DNA of 64,000 nucleotides from Actinoplanes sp. NBC_00393 (GTDB lineage: Bacteria; Actinomycetota; Actinomycetes; Mycobacteriales; Micromonosporaceae): contig NZ_CP107942.1 in NCBI RefSeq assembly GCF_036053395.1, positions 648,501 to 712,500 on the forward strand, written 5' to 3'. Each line of letters begins with the position of its first letter. Position 1 is the stretch's first letter. This document shows positions 16,067 to 23,819 of this stretch, in pieces. The position numbers were made by a program, and so were the translations under genes. The notes under the pieces are model-generated. The model did not search any database and had not been told where the DNA came from. It worked only from the letters and a program-made list of their open reading frames with translations.

Positions 16067-17703
16067 GCGTCCGCCGGATCGGTCTCACGCTCGCCCTCGG
16101 CGGCCTGATGGTCGTCGTCGACACCACCGTCACCGTGGTGGCCCTGCCCGCCATCGTCGCCGGCCTGGACAGCACCCTGCCCGCCGTCCAGTGGGTGACC
16201 ACCGGATACCTGCTCGGCATAGTCGCGGTCATCCCGCTGGCCGGGTGGTTGTCGGCCCGCTACGGCGCCCGCCGCGTCTACCTGGCGGCGCTGCTGGCCT
16301 TCACCCTCTTCTCGGCCCTCGCCGGCCTCGCCTGGAGCGCCGCCGCCCTCGCGGTGTTCCGGGTCCTGCAGGGCCTGGGCGGCGGCCTGCTGAACCCGGT
16401 CGGCCAGGCCATCGGCCTCCGAGCCGCACCCCGCGACCAGCGCGGCCGCCTGATGAGCCTGCTGGTGCTCCCGCTGATGATCGGCCCGGTGCTGGGCCCG
16501 CTACTGGCCGGCTGGCTGATCGACACCACCTCCTGGCGCTGGATCTTCCTGATCAACATCCCGCTGGGCCTCATAGCCCTCCTGGTCTGCGCCCGAATCC
16601 TCCCCGCCGACCCCGCACCACCTCCCGCCGCCTCCTCCCCGCCCGCACGGCCTCCCACTGCAGCGCCGTCTCCGGCCGTCTCCTCCCCGGCCGCATGGTT
16701 TCCCGCTACGGCGCCGTCTCCGGCTGTTGCCTCCGCAGCTGCAGGGCCTCCCGCTGCGGGACCACCTCCGGCCGCCTCTTTTCCTGCCGCGCCCTCCCCG
16801 AATACGGCCTCGGCCGGTCCCGGCGGGGTCGACTGGATCGGGCTGACACAGCTGGCCGGGGGAGCAGTGCTGGTCGTGCTCGGTGGAACCCTGCTCGACC
16901 GGCCCGGCGCCGTCATGTGGCCGGCGGCCGGGCTACTGGTGCTCGGGTTGCTGTTGATCGCGGCCTTCGTCCGCCGGGCGCGGCGGATACCGGAACCGCT
17001 CGTCGACCTGCGGCTCCTCGCCCACCGGCCGTTCCGGGCAGGCTTGGCGGTGCTCGTCTTCTTCGGTGCGGCCTACTTCGGCTCGATGGCGGTGCTCCCG
17101 CTCTACGTGCAGGGCGTCCGGGGAGACAGCGCCGGCCTGGTCGGTCTGCTCACCCTGCCGTCCGCGATCGCCGTGGGCGTGACGGCCCAGATCGCGACCC
17201 GGCTCGTCGACCGTGTGCCGCCGCGCCGAATCGTGCTCACCGGCACGCTGCTCACCCTGACCGGCGCCGCCGGACTCGCCGTGACAACCGTCGCCGAGGC
17301 CGGCTACCCCTGGATCGTGACAGCCTCGGTCCTGGTCAGCGCCGGCTCAGGCGCCACCATCATGCCGACCATGACCGTGGCGCTGCGCGACCTGGACAAC
17401 GCCGAAACCCCACGCGGCACCACCCTGCTCGCGCTGGCGCAGCAACTGGCCGCAGCCCTCGGCGGCGCTGCCGTAGCCGTCACGCTGAGCGCCTTGATCA
17501 CCGCCCGCATGCCCGGGGAGGGCGGGGTAGCCGAGATGCTCGCCCTGGACCAGGCCGCCCGCGACGCCGCCCAATCCGGACTGGCAGCCGCCGTGGGCGC
17601 CACCTACCTGGTGCCGGTCGTCCTCCTGACGCTGAGCGTCACCCTGGCAGCCCGGTCACTGCACCCGAAACCAGCCCGAACCCCCGCCCACGCACCACGC
17701 TGA
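16063..17703 (+). CDS. DHA2 (EmrB/QacA)-type MFS drug exporter with an internal low-complexity insert
   Basis: The product has 546 residues. The N-terminal half shows DTTVTVVALPAI (motif D1), GWLSARYGARRVY (motif A) and GPVLGPLLAGWLID (motif C), all standard for 14-segment DHA2 exporters. The central cytoplasmic loop (about 183-252) is replaced by about 70 residues of Pro/Ala/Ser repeats encoded by a pyrimidine-rich strand, unusual for this family. Membrane segments resume at about 254 (VDWIGLTQLAGG). It is coupled to the FMN reductase by an ATGA overlap and so likely controlled by the MerR gene. Probable role: drug or electrophile export by proton antiport. Confidence 0.88.
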   Translation: MSVRRIGLTLALGGLMVVVDTTVTVVALPAIVAGLDSTLPAVQWVTTGYLLGIVAVIPLAGWLSARYGARRVYLAALLAFTLFSALAGLAWSAAALAVFRVLQGLGGGLLNPVGQAIGLRAAPRDQRGRLMSLLVLPLMIGPVLGPLLAGWLIDTTSWRWIFLINIPLGLIALLVCARILPADPAPPPAASSPPARPPTAAPSPAVSSPAAWFPATAPSPAVASAAAGPPAAGPPPAASFPAAPSPNTASAGPGGVDWIGLTQLAGGAVLVVLGGTLLDRPGAVMWPAAGLLVLGLLLIAAFVRRARRIPEPLVDLRLLAHRPFRAGLAVLVFFGAAYFGSMAVLPLYVQGVRGDSAGLVGLLTLPSAIAVGVTAQIATRLVDRVPPRRIVLTGTLLTLTGAAGLAVTTVAEAGYPWIVTASVLVSAGSGATIMPTMTVALRDLDNAETPRGTTLLALAQQLAAALGGAAVAVTLSALITARMPGEGGVAEMLALDQAARDAAQSGLAAAVGATYLVPVVLLTLSVTLAARSLHPKPARTPAHAPR

Positions 17704-18012
17704 CCGTGAGCGCTGCTTCAGCGGGCTCAAGACAGCGCCCGCCGTCAGCCAAACCACCCCGGCTGACGGTGAGCGTTGCTTCGGCGGGCTCGAGCCAGCG
17801 CCCGCCGTCAGCCAAACCACCCCGGCTGACGGTGAGCGTTGCTTCGGCGGGCTCGAGCCAGCGCCCGCCGTCAGCCAAACCACCCCGGCTGACGGTGAGT
17901 GTTGCTTCGGCGGGCTTGAGGCAGCGTTCGTGGTCAGCTGGATCATCCTGGCTGACGGTGAGTGCTGCTTCGGCCTTCGTGAAGCAGCGCTGGGTGACAG
18001 CTGAGGGCTGGG
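17700..18012. repeat. 63-bp tandem repeat array, five units, hairpin-forming
   Basis: CTGACSGTGAG recurs at 17700, 17763, 17826, 17889 and 17952, exactly 63 bp apart. Units 2 and 3 are essentially identical and the outer ones diverge. Across each unit junction CCGTCAGCC pairs with GGCTGACGG over a 10-nt loop, and GCGGGC...GCCCGC inside the unit forms a second stem. It begins at the stop of the MFS gene and may serve as its terminator. Confidence 0.92.
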
Positions 18013-18275
18013 GCCTGGGCGGCAGCCGTGGCGTTTCCCGGTGGTCGCGCTTCGGCCTTGAATGGCAGGTGGCCGCGCGGCTCGGCGGGACGGGCAGGTT
18101 TCGGCGGGGCGGCGAATGCCCGTACCGGGGAGGATGTTGATCTTGGAAGGCGTAAGCGGAGGAAGGGGTAAGCGGAAGGGAGGGGTAAGCGGAAGGAAGG
18201 CGTAAGCGGGAGGGGTGAAGCGCGCGGAGGTGAGCAGGAGGGGTCGAGCGTGCGGCGGCAAGCGGGGTGAAGCGC
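18013..18275. other. Gene-free stretch with short GTAAGCGG repeats
   Basis: GTAAGCGG recurs at 18152, 18168, 18185 and 18202 (16-17 bp apart) in a purine-rich strand. A GATCTTGG copy is at 18139. No gene is supported here. Confidence 0.6.
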
Positions 18276-18307
18276 AAGGGCCGCATCCGAAGCTGGATGC
18301 GGCCCTT
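18276..18307 (-). terminator. Strong hairpin after the alpha-glucoside permease operon
   Basis: AAGGGCCGCATCC (18276-18288) and GGATGCGGCCCTT (18295-18307) form a perfect 13-bp stem with a 6-nt loop, 16 bases past the minus-strand permease stop. Confidence 0.85.
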
Positions 18308-18323
18308 GGTGACGCGGATACAG

Positions 18324-19235
18324 CTACCCCTTGACGCTGCCTGCGAGCAGGCCTCGGACGAAGTAGCGCTGAAGCAGCAGGAACACCGTGACCGGCACGA
18401 TGATCGAGACGAAGGCGCCTGCGGAGAGCAGGTGCCAGGCCGTGCCGCGGGTGCCGCTGAGGTTGGACAGCTGGACGGTGAGCGGGGAGATCTCCGGCGA
18501 GCCGGCGAACGTCAGCGAGACCAGCAGGTCGTTCCAGACCCAGAGGAACTGGAAGATGCCGAACGCGGCGAGCGCGGGGGTGAGCAGGGGCAGCAGCACC
18601 CGGAAGAAGATCGCCACGTGGCCGGCGCCGTCCATGCGGGCGGCTTCGATCAGGCTGGACGGCACTTCCTTGATGAAGTTGTGCAGGATGTAGATCGCCA
18701 GCGGCAGTGCGAATGCCGAGTGCGACAGCCACAGCGTCCAGAAGGTGTTCGCGATGCCCATGTCGACGTAGAGCGTCAGCAGGGGAATCAGGGTCACCTG
18801 GATCGGCACGATCTGCAGGGCGAAGATCGCGATGAACAGGAAGTTCTTCCCGGGGAACTTCATCCAGGCGAACGCGTACGCCGCCAGTGACGCCAGGCAG
18901 AGCGGAATGATCACTGCCGGCAGTGTGATGACGATCGAGTTCAGGAAGAAGTCGGCCAGGTTGATGGCGTCCGGGTCGAAGACCGACCGGTAGTTGTCCA
19001 GGGTGAACGTCGGGTCGGAGAACCACGTCCACCAGCCGCTCGTCTTGATCGCCCGCTCCGGCCGGAACGAGGAGATCAGCAGGCCGAACGTCGGCAGCGT
19101 CCAGAGCACCGCGATGATGATCGCGACGAGTGACGCCCACGGCGAAGTGAGCTTCTTCTTCGCCTTGGACGCGGCGGATTCCTTCTTGTCCACGGCGACC
19201 GGAGGCGTGGTGGTGAGGGGAGTAGCGGTAGTCAT
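18324..19235 (-). CDS. aglG: Carbohydrate ABC permease (MalG/AglG type)
   Basis: The product has 303 residues with six membrane segments and the EAA loop LIEAARMDGAGHVAIFFRVLLPLL that contacts the ATPase. A Lys-rich, soluble N-terminal tail of about 45 residues precedes the first segment. ATG 19235 overlaps the stop of the upstream permease by one base (TGATG) after a GGAGGCG ribosome site. It is the last gene of a binding-protein, permease, permease operon. No ATPase gene is present, as in other actinobacterial CUT1 importers that share the multi-sugar ATPase MsiK. The agl name is by analogy with Streptomyces and is uncertain. Confidence 0.85.
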   Translation of the reverse strand: MTTATPLTTTPPVAVDKKESAASKAKKKLTSPWASLVAIIIAVLWTLPTFGLLISSFRPERAIKTSGWWTWFSDPTFTLDNYRSVFDPDAINLADFFLNSIVITLPAVIIPLCLASLAAYAFAWMKFPGKNFLFIAIFALQIVPIQVTLIPLLTLYVDMGIANTFWTLWLSHSAFALPLAIYILHNFIKEVPSSLIEAARMDGAGHVAIFFRVLLPLLTPALAAFGIFQFLWVWNDLLVSLTFAGSPEISPLTVQLSNLSGTRGTAWHLLSAGAFVSIIVPVTVFLLLQRYFVRGLLAGSVKG

Positions 19236-20212
19236 CACGCCTCCGAACGGCGAAGCTGCCGGATGTTGTACACGACGATCGGGATCACGAGAACGAACAG
19301 CACGACCGCGAGCGCGGCGCCGAGGCCCTGGTTGGCGCTGCGGAAGCTCTGGCTGTAGAACTCGTTGGCGATCACGCTCGTGTTGAACCGGCCGCCGGTC
19401 ATCGTCTGCACGATGTCGAAGACCTTGAGCGTGCCGATCGCGATGGTGGTGATCACGACGATCACCGCCGGGCGGATGGCCGGCAGCGTGACGAAGCGGA
19501 ACATGCCCCACGGTCCGACACCGTCGAGACGGGCCGCTTCGATGATGTCGTCCGGGATCGCCTTGATGGCCGCCGACAGCACGGTCATCGCGAAGCCGGC
19601 CTGGATCCAGATCATGACCGCGATCAGCAGGAAGGTGTTCAGCGGCGAGTCGATCAGCAGCTGGACCGGCTTGCCGCCGAGCCAGACGATGATCTGGTTG
19701 ACCAGACCGATCTGCTTCACGTTGCCCTGGTCGGGGCGGTACTCGTACATGAACTTCCAGATCACCGACGCCGCGACGAACGAGATCGACATCGGCAGGA
19801 AGATCAGCGCCTTGGCGAACGCCTCGCCCTTGGCCTTGTCGACCAGGATCGCGTAGAGCATGCCGACGCCGGTCGCCGCGAACGGCGTGAGCAGCACCCA
19901 GAACGCCGTGTTGCGGAGCACGACCAACTGCTCCGAGTCGGTGAAGATGGTCTTGTAGTTGTCGATCCCGATGAACGCGTCACCTGCGGCGTTGAAGAAC
20001 GACTCGTAGATGGTGCGCACGCCGGGGTAGAGGAGGCCCACGCTGAGCATCAGCACGACGGGGGCGAGGTAGAGATAGGCGACCACGCGGTCGCGCTTAC
20101 CGCCGAAACGACCGGCGATGAACAGGAGCACGCCGACGACAGCGGCGAACAACAAGATCGCCGCGAACATCTGGACGAGCTTGTCGGTGGTGGTGGAGGC
20201 GGTGGTGAACAC
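19235..20212 (-). CDS. aglF: Carbohydrate ABC permease (MalF/AglF type)
   Basis: The product has 325 residues. After an N-terminal segment (LVQMFAAILLFAAVVGVLLFIAG) comes the six-segment permease core with EAA loop IIEAARLDGVGPWGMFRFVTLPAI. This is a CUT1-type inner-membrane subunit that pairs with the next gene. The start is GTG 20212 with AGGAGG 10 nt upstream. It is 119 nt after the binding-protein gene, and an 11-bp hairpin in that gap probably lowers expression relative to the binding protein. The alpha-glucoside assignment rests on the AglE-like partner. Confidence 0.85.
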   Translation of the reverse strand: MFTTASTTTDKLVQMFAAILLFAAVVGVLLFIAGRFGGKRDRVVAYLYLAPVVLMLSVGLLYPGVRTIYESFFNAAGDAFIGIDNYKTIFTDSEQLVVLRNTAFWVLLTPFAATGVGMLYAILVDKAKGEAFAKALIFLPMSISFVAASVIWKFMYEYRPDQGNVKQIGLVNQIIVWLGGKPVQLLIDSPLNTFLLIAVMIWIQAGFAMTVLSAAIKAIPDDIIEAARLDGVGPWGMFRFVTLPAIRPAVIVVITTIAIGTLKVFDIVQTMTGGRFNTSVIANEFYSQSFRSANQGLGAALAVVLFVLVIPIVVYNIRQLRRSEA

Positions 20213-20284
20213 GCGTCCCGTTCCTCCTAGGGCGGATTCCCAGCAAGAAGACTAGTGAAGTGCAAAGACGGCCGAACTGCTAGA

Positions 20285-20312
20285 GGCCGGTCGGGCAAGA
20301 TCCCGACCGGCC
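20285..20312 (-). terminator. Intercistronic hairpin between binding-protein and permease genes
   Basis: GGCCGGTCGGG (20285-20295) pairs perfectly with CCCGACCGGCC (20302-20312) around a 6-nt loop. It probably acts as a partial terminator or mRNA stabiliser giving excess binding protein. Confidence 0.7.
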
Positions 20313-20331
20313 CCGCGGTGGTGCTAGCGCA

Positions 20332-21702
20332 TTACTGCGGCCAAGCCTTCTCGATGTTGTCCAGAGTCGTCTTGGTGTCCTGTCCGCTGGCGATCCAGGC
20401 CGTCGTCTGCTTCCAGAACGCGTTGGAGCCGACCGCGGCGGGCATCAGGTCCGACGCGTCGAACCGGAAGGTCGCGTTCGGGTCGAGCAGGATGGTCGCC
20501 GACAGCTGGTCGATCGGGTTCTTCAGGTTGTTCGGGTCGAGGCCCTTGTTGGCGCTGACCCAGCCCGACGACAGCTTGGCCTTGGCGTTGGCCCACACGT
20601 CGCTGGACAGGTAGGTCTGGAACGCCTTGACCTCGGGACGGTCGGCGAACGCGAGAACGAACTCGCCACCGCCGAGAACCGGCTTGCTGGTCTCGTCCTT
20701 GCCCGGCAGGTAGAACGCGTAGATATCGCCGTCCTTGGCGATATTCGTCTCCTTCGGGAAGTTCGCCGCGTAGAAGCTCGCCTGGCGGTGCAGCGAGCAC
20801 TGCCCGTCGAGGATCGGCAGACCGGCGTCCTGGAACGTGGTGCTGGCGATGCTCTTGACGTCGCCGAGACCACCGTTCACGTACTGGTCGTTCTTCAGGT
20901 ACGCACCGACGGCGTCGAGGGCCGCGGTGGCCTCGGGGCCGTTGAACGGGATCTCGTGCTTGACCCACTTGTCGTAGGTCTCCGGACCACCGGTCCGGAG
21001 CATGAAGTCCTCCATCCAGTCGGTGAGCGGCCAACCGGTGGCCTCACCGCTGGAGATGCCGGCGCACCACGGCTTCTTGCCGTCCGTCACCATCTTGTCG
21101 GTCAGCGTCTTCAGCTGGTCGAGCGTGGTGGGAACGGTGTAGCCGGCCTCCTCGAACTCCTTCGGGGAGTACCACACCAGGGACTTCACGTTCGCACCGA
21201 GCGGCGCGGCGTAGAACTTGTTGTCGACCGTGCCGTAGCTCTTCCAGTCCTCGCCGAACCACTTGTCGACGTTGGCCGCGGTCTCGGCCGGGGCCTCGAC
21301 CGCCTTGCCGGTGGCGACGAGCTGCTGCAGCAGACCCGGCTGGGGCACGAACGCCACGTCCGGCGGGTTGCCGGCCTTGGCGCGGACCAGGATCTGGGTC
21401 TCGAAGGCCTTGTCGCCCTCGTACTTAACCGTGACGCCGGTGCACTGCTCGAAGGGCTTGTACGACTCCTTGTGGGGAGTGTCCTCCGGAGTGACGATTC
21501 CGGTGTAAATCGTGACCGTCTTGCCCGTCAGGTCGCCGAACGCCTTGTACGGCGCGCAGTCGATCGACGCTGCCTGAGTGTCGGTGGATCCGCCTTCCGA
21601 GTCGCTGTCCCCGCCACAAGCGGTCAGGCTGAAAGCAAGCCCGACGCTGAGGGCACCGGCGAGCGCGACCCGGGATCGCGAACTCCCACGTTGACCGAAC
21701 AT
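20332..21702 (-). CDS. aglE: Sugar ABC solute-binding lipoprotein (AglE-like, alpha-glucosides)
   Basis: The product has 456 residues. The signal peptide ends in lipobox LTAC, followed by a Gly/Ser/Asp-rich tether. The mature protein has the family-1 extracellular solute-binding fold (TVTIYTGIVTPEDTPHK, VTVKYEGDKAFETQI, GNPPDVAFVPQPG), which resembles AglE-type alpha-glucoside receptors. The exact ligand is an inference. I chose ATG 21702 because GGGAGCGGT lies just before it; an in-frame ATG at 21738 would add 12 polar residues ahead of the signal peptide. The upstream region holds three inverted repeats, including a LacI-type palindrome. Confidence 0.85.
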   Translation of the reverse strand: MFGQRGSSRSRVALAGALSVGLAFSLTACGGDSDSEGGSTDTQAASIDCAPYKAFGDLTGKTVTIYTGIVTPEDTPHKESYKPFEQCTGVTVKYEGDKAFETQILVRAKAGNPPDVAFVPQPGLLQQLVATGKAVEAPAETAANVDKWFGEDWKSYGTVDNKFYAAPLGANVKSLVWYSPKEFEEAGYTVPTTLDQLKTLTDKMVTDGKKPWCAGISSGEATGWPLTDWMEDFMLRTGGPETYDKWVKHEIPFNGPEATAALDAVGAYLKNDQYVNGGLGDVKSIASTTFQDAGLPILDGQCSLHRQASFYAANFPKETNIAKDGDIYAFYLPGKDETSKPVLGGGEFVLAFADRPEVKAFQTYLSSDVWANAKAKLSSGWVSANKGLDPNNLKNPIDQLSATILLDPNATFRFDASDLMPAAVGSNAFWKQTTAWIASGQDTKTTLDNIEKAWPQ

Positions 21703-21730
21703 ACCGCTCCCTATGTCATATAGCGCCTCC

Positions 21731-21781
21731 GGCGTCATGATGACGCCGCCGTCCGAAGCGCTTCTTGACCAACAGTCAAGA
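21731..21781. promoter_or_regulatory. Two inverted repeats upstream of aglE-like gene
   Basis: GGCGTCA-TGA-TGACGCC (21731-21747) and TCTTGAC-CAACA-GTCAAGA (21763-21781) are perfect inverted repeats in the leader/promoter of the minus-strand operon. Confidence 0.45.
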
Positions 21782-21853
21782 GGTAACCAGCAAGTTGCGC
21801 AATGATTTCGCCGTGATCGAGTCGGTAACGATATCGCTGCGATACCTCGGAAC

Positions 21854-21867
21854 CTTAACCGGTTAAG
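21854..21867. promoter_or_regulatory. LacI-family operator candidate
   Basis: CTTAACCGGTTAAG is a perfect 14-bp palindrome with the central CG typical of LacI/GalR operators, about 150 bp ahead of the aglE-like start. No LacI gene lies in this window, so the regulator must be elsewhere. Confidence 0.55.
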
Positions 21868-22024
21868 AAGATTGGCGAAAGAGGCACACAACTTGCACCG
21901 TTATACCCCGAAATCTCCGCCTTAAACCGGCGTATGGATAAGAGTGAGTCGGTTTTGTTGGCGTTCGCGGGAAGCTGCTTCAGTCGGCAAGGGGCGCATC
22001 CGGCGGTTCAGCCGCAAAAAGGAA
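21868..22024. other. Gene-free upstream region of the aglE-like operon
   Basis: The AT content is higher than the surroundings, as expected of promoter DNA. No further gene or clear -10/-35 pair was identified. Confidence 0.4.
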
Positions 22025-22055
22025 CCGCCGCGGTGGCACAGGGCCACCGCGGCGG
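22025..22055 (-). terminator. Hairpin terminator of ugd
   Basis: CCGCCGCGGTGGC (22025-22037) pairs with GCCACCGCGGCGG (22043-22055) over a 5-nt loop. It lies just beyond the minus-strand stop of the UDP-glucose dehydrogenase gene. Confidence 0.8.
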
Positions 22056-22078
22056 GTCTGTTGTAACGTCGCGGCGCG

Positions 22079-23437
22079 CTAGCGCGCGACCGCCAGGTAG
22101 CGGTAACCGAGCCGGCGCATGCGCTCCGCGTCGAGCACGTGGCGGCCGTCCAGCACCACCGGCGTACGCATCAGACCGACGAACTTCGACCAGTCCAGCT
22201 CGAGGTACTGCGCCCACTCGGTGACCAGCACGACGGCGTCGCAGTCGGCGAAGAGCTCGTCGATCGTCTCGGTCAGGTACGCCGCCAGCTCCGGCTGCTC
22301 CACCCGGAACCGCTCGGTCGCCACCGGGTCGTGCAGCTTGACCCGGGCGCCCCGGGCGAGCAGCGAGTTCGCGATGTCGAGTGCCGGCGCGTCGCGCAGG
22401 TCGTCGGTGTTCGGCTTGAACGCCAGCCCGAGCAGCCCGATCTTGCGCCCCTTGAGGATGCGCAGCTCGTCCTGGAGGCGCTCCACGGCGATCGCCCGCT
22501 GGCGCTGGTTGACGTCGCGGGCCGCCTGCACGATCGGCATCTCGAGGTTGTACTCGGCGGCGGTCGCGATCAGGGCCTTGGTGTCCTTGCCGAAGCAGGA
22601 GCCGCCCCAGCCCACGCCGGACTGCAGGAACCGGGAGCCGATCCGCTGGTCCAGGCCCATGCCGCGGGCCACCTCGGTGATGTCCGCGCCGACCTTGGCG
22701 GCGAGCTGCCCGATCTCGTTCGCGTAGCTGATCTTGAGAGCCAGGAAGGCGTTCGCCGCGTACTTGATCAGCTCGGCCGACGCCAGGTCGGTGGAGACCA
22801 GCGGGACCGCGTTGACGTCCTCCGGCCGGGGCAGGAAGGTCGGCGGCGTGAACGTCTGGTTGATGATCGGCCGGTAGAGGCGGTTGAGCACCTCGAGGCT
22901 GCGCGGGTTGTCCGAGCCGATGACGATCCGGTCGGGGTAGAGGGTGTCCGCGATGGCGTTGCCCTCCCGCAGGAACTCCGGGTTGGAGGCGACGGCGAAC
23001 TCACCGTTCTTCTCCGCGCGCTGCACGAACGAGTCGCGCAGGATGGCGTCCACCCAGTTGCCGCTGCCGATCGGGACGGTCGACTTGTTGACGACGACGG
23101 TGAAGTCGTGGTCCAGGGCCTGCGCCACGCTCTCCGCCGCGCTGCGCAGGTACCGCAGGTCGGGGCTGCCGTCCTCGGCCGACGGCGTCTGCACCGCCAC
23201 GAAGACCACGTCGGAGCCGGGGACGGCGTCCTCGTACGAGGTGGTGAACGTCAGGTTCGGCGCCGCCTCGGCGAGCAACTCCTCCATGCCGGGCTCGTAG
23301 ATCGGACAGCGTCCGGCCCGCAGCATGTCGACCTTCGCCTGGTCGAGATCGAGGCATGTCACCTCGTGCCCGAGGAAGGCGAGGCTGACGCCGGTGGTCA
23401 GACCGACGTAGCCGGTACCGACAACGCAAACCTTCAT
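22079..23437 (-). CDS. ugd: UDP-glucose 6-dehydrogenase
   Basis: The product has 452 residues, full length. The N-terminal Rossmann motif GTGYVGL (7-13) binds NAD. The catalytic Cys281 lies in GWGGSCFGKD, and the C-terminal UDP-binding domain begins near GLAFKPNTDDLRDAPAL. The enzyme oxidises UDP-glucose twice to UDP-glucuronate, used for cell-wall or capsular glycans and glycosylated products. A GGAGGAG ribosome site precedes ATG 23437. It is a single gene, divergent from the cellulase cluster, with its own terminator at 22025-22055. No polysaccharide genes lie next to it. Confidence 0.95.
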   Translation of the reverse strand: MKVCVVGTGYVGLTTGVSLAFLGHEVTCLDLDQAKVDMLRAGRCPIYEPGMEELLAEAAPNLTFTTSYEDAVPGSDVVFVAVQTPSAEDGSPDLRYLRSAAESVAQALDHDFTVVVNKSTVPIGSGNWVDAILRDSFVQRAEKNGEFAVASNPEFLREGNAIADTLYPDRIVIGSDNPRSLEVLNRLYRPIINQTFTPPTFLPRPEDVNAVPLVSTDLASAELIKYAANAFLALKISYANEIGQLAAKVGADITEVARGMGLDQRIGSRFLQSGVGWGGSCFGKDTKALIATAAEYNLEMPIVQAARDVNQRQRAIAVERLQDELRILKGRKIGLLGLAFKPNTDDLRDAPALDIANSLLARGARVKLHDPVATERFRVEQPELAAYLTETIDELFADCDAVVLVTEWAQYLELDWSKFVGLMRTPVVLDGRHVLDAERMRRLGYRYLAVAR

Positions 23438-23744
23438 GCAATCTCCTCCACCGCTCGCGGGCCGCGGTTACGCCACGTGCTGCCGACCGCGTCCCCGGCT
23501 CTCGCCGGGCCGGCCGGACGACGTGCGGTGGCGTCGGCCTGCGTGTTCCGGGCCGAATGATACACAGCCGAAGACCCGTACTTTTGTCCCTGGATGCCGT
23601 CTTCGTCCTACGCTGCCGACCTCAGCAGCCTCTCTTTACCCAGGTAACCCCAAGCCCGCAACGCCCCGTGATCGGCCGCTGCTCTCCGTAATCGCGACGG
23701 TTTTCACGCGCGGCCACGAAGCGTGTGCGCGGTGTTTCCGGCTC
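23438..23744. other. Divergent intergenic region of ugd and the cellulase cluster
   Basis: No gene is supported. It contains the ugd promoter area and, at its right end, the cellulase promoter annotated separately. Confidence 0.5.
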
Positions 23745-23789
23745 TTGACATACCGATGACGGGGAACGACGCTGCTGGGAGCGCTCCCA
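23745..23789 (+). promoter_or_regulatory. Cellulase promoter with CebR/CelR box
   Basis: TGGGAGCGCTCCCA (23776-23789) is a perfect palindrome identical to the published operator of CebR (Streptomyces) and CelR (Thermobifida), repressors released by cellobiose or cellooligosaccharides. A consensus -35 TTGACA (23745-23750), a 17-nt spacer and a weak -10 GACGCT (23768-23773) precede it, so the box sits at the expected transcription start. The first gene begins 31 nt downstream. Confidence 0.85.
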
Positions 23790-23819
23790 CATGAACGTTC
23801 GTCGATGGAAGGTGCCCGT

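Noticed and set aside
17639..18286. Minus-strand 215-codon frame with 21-residue repeats
   Set aside because: It is the translation of the 63-bp hairpin array, with no start signal or family.
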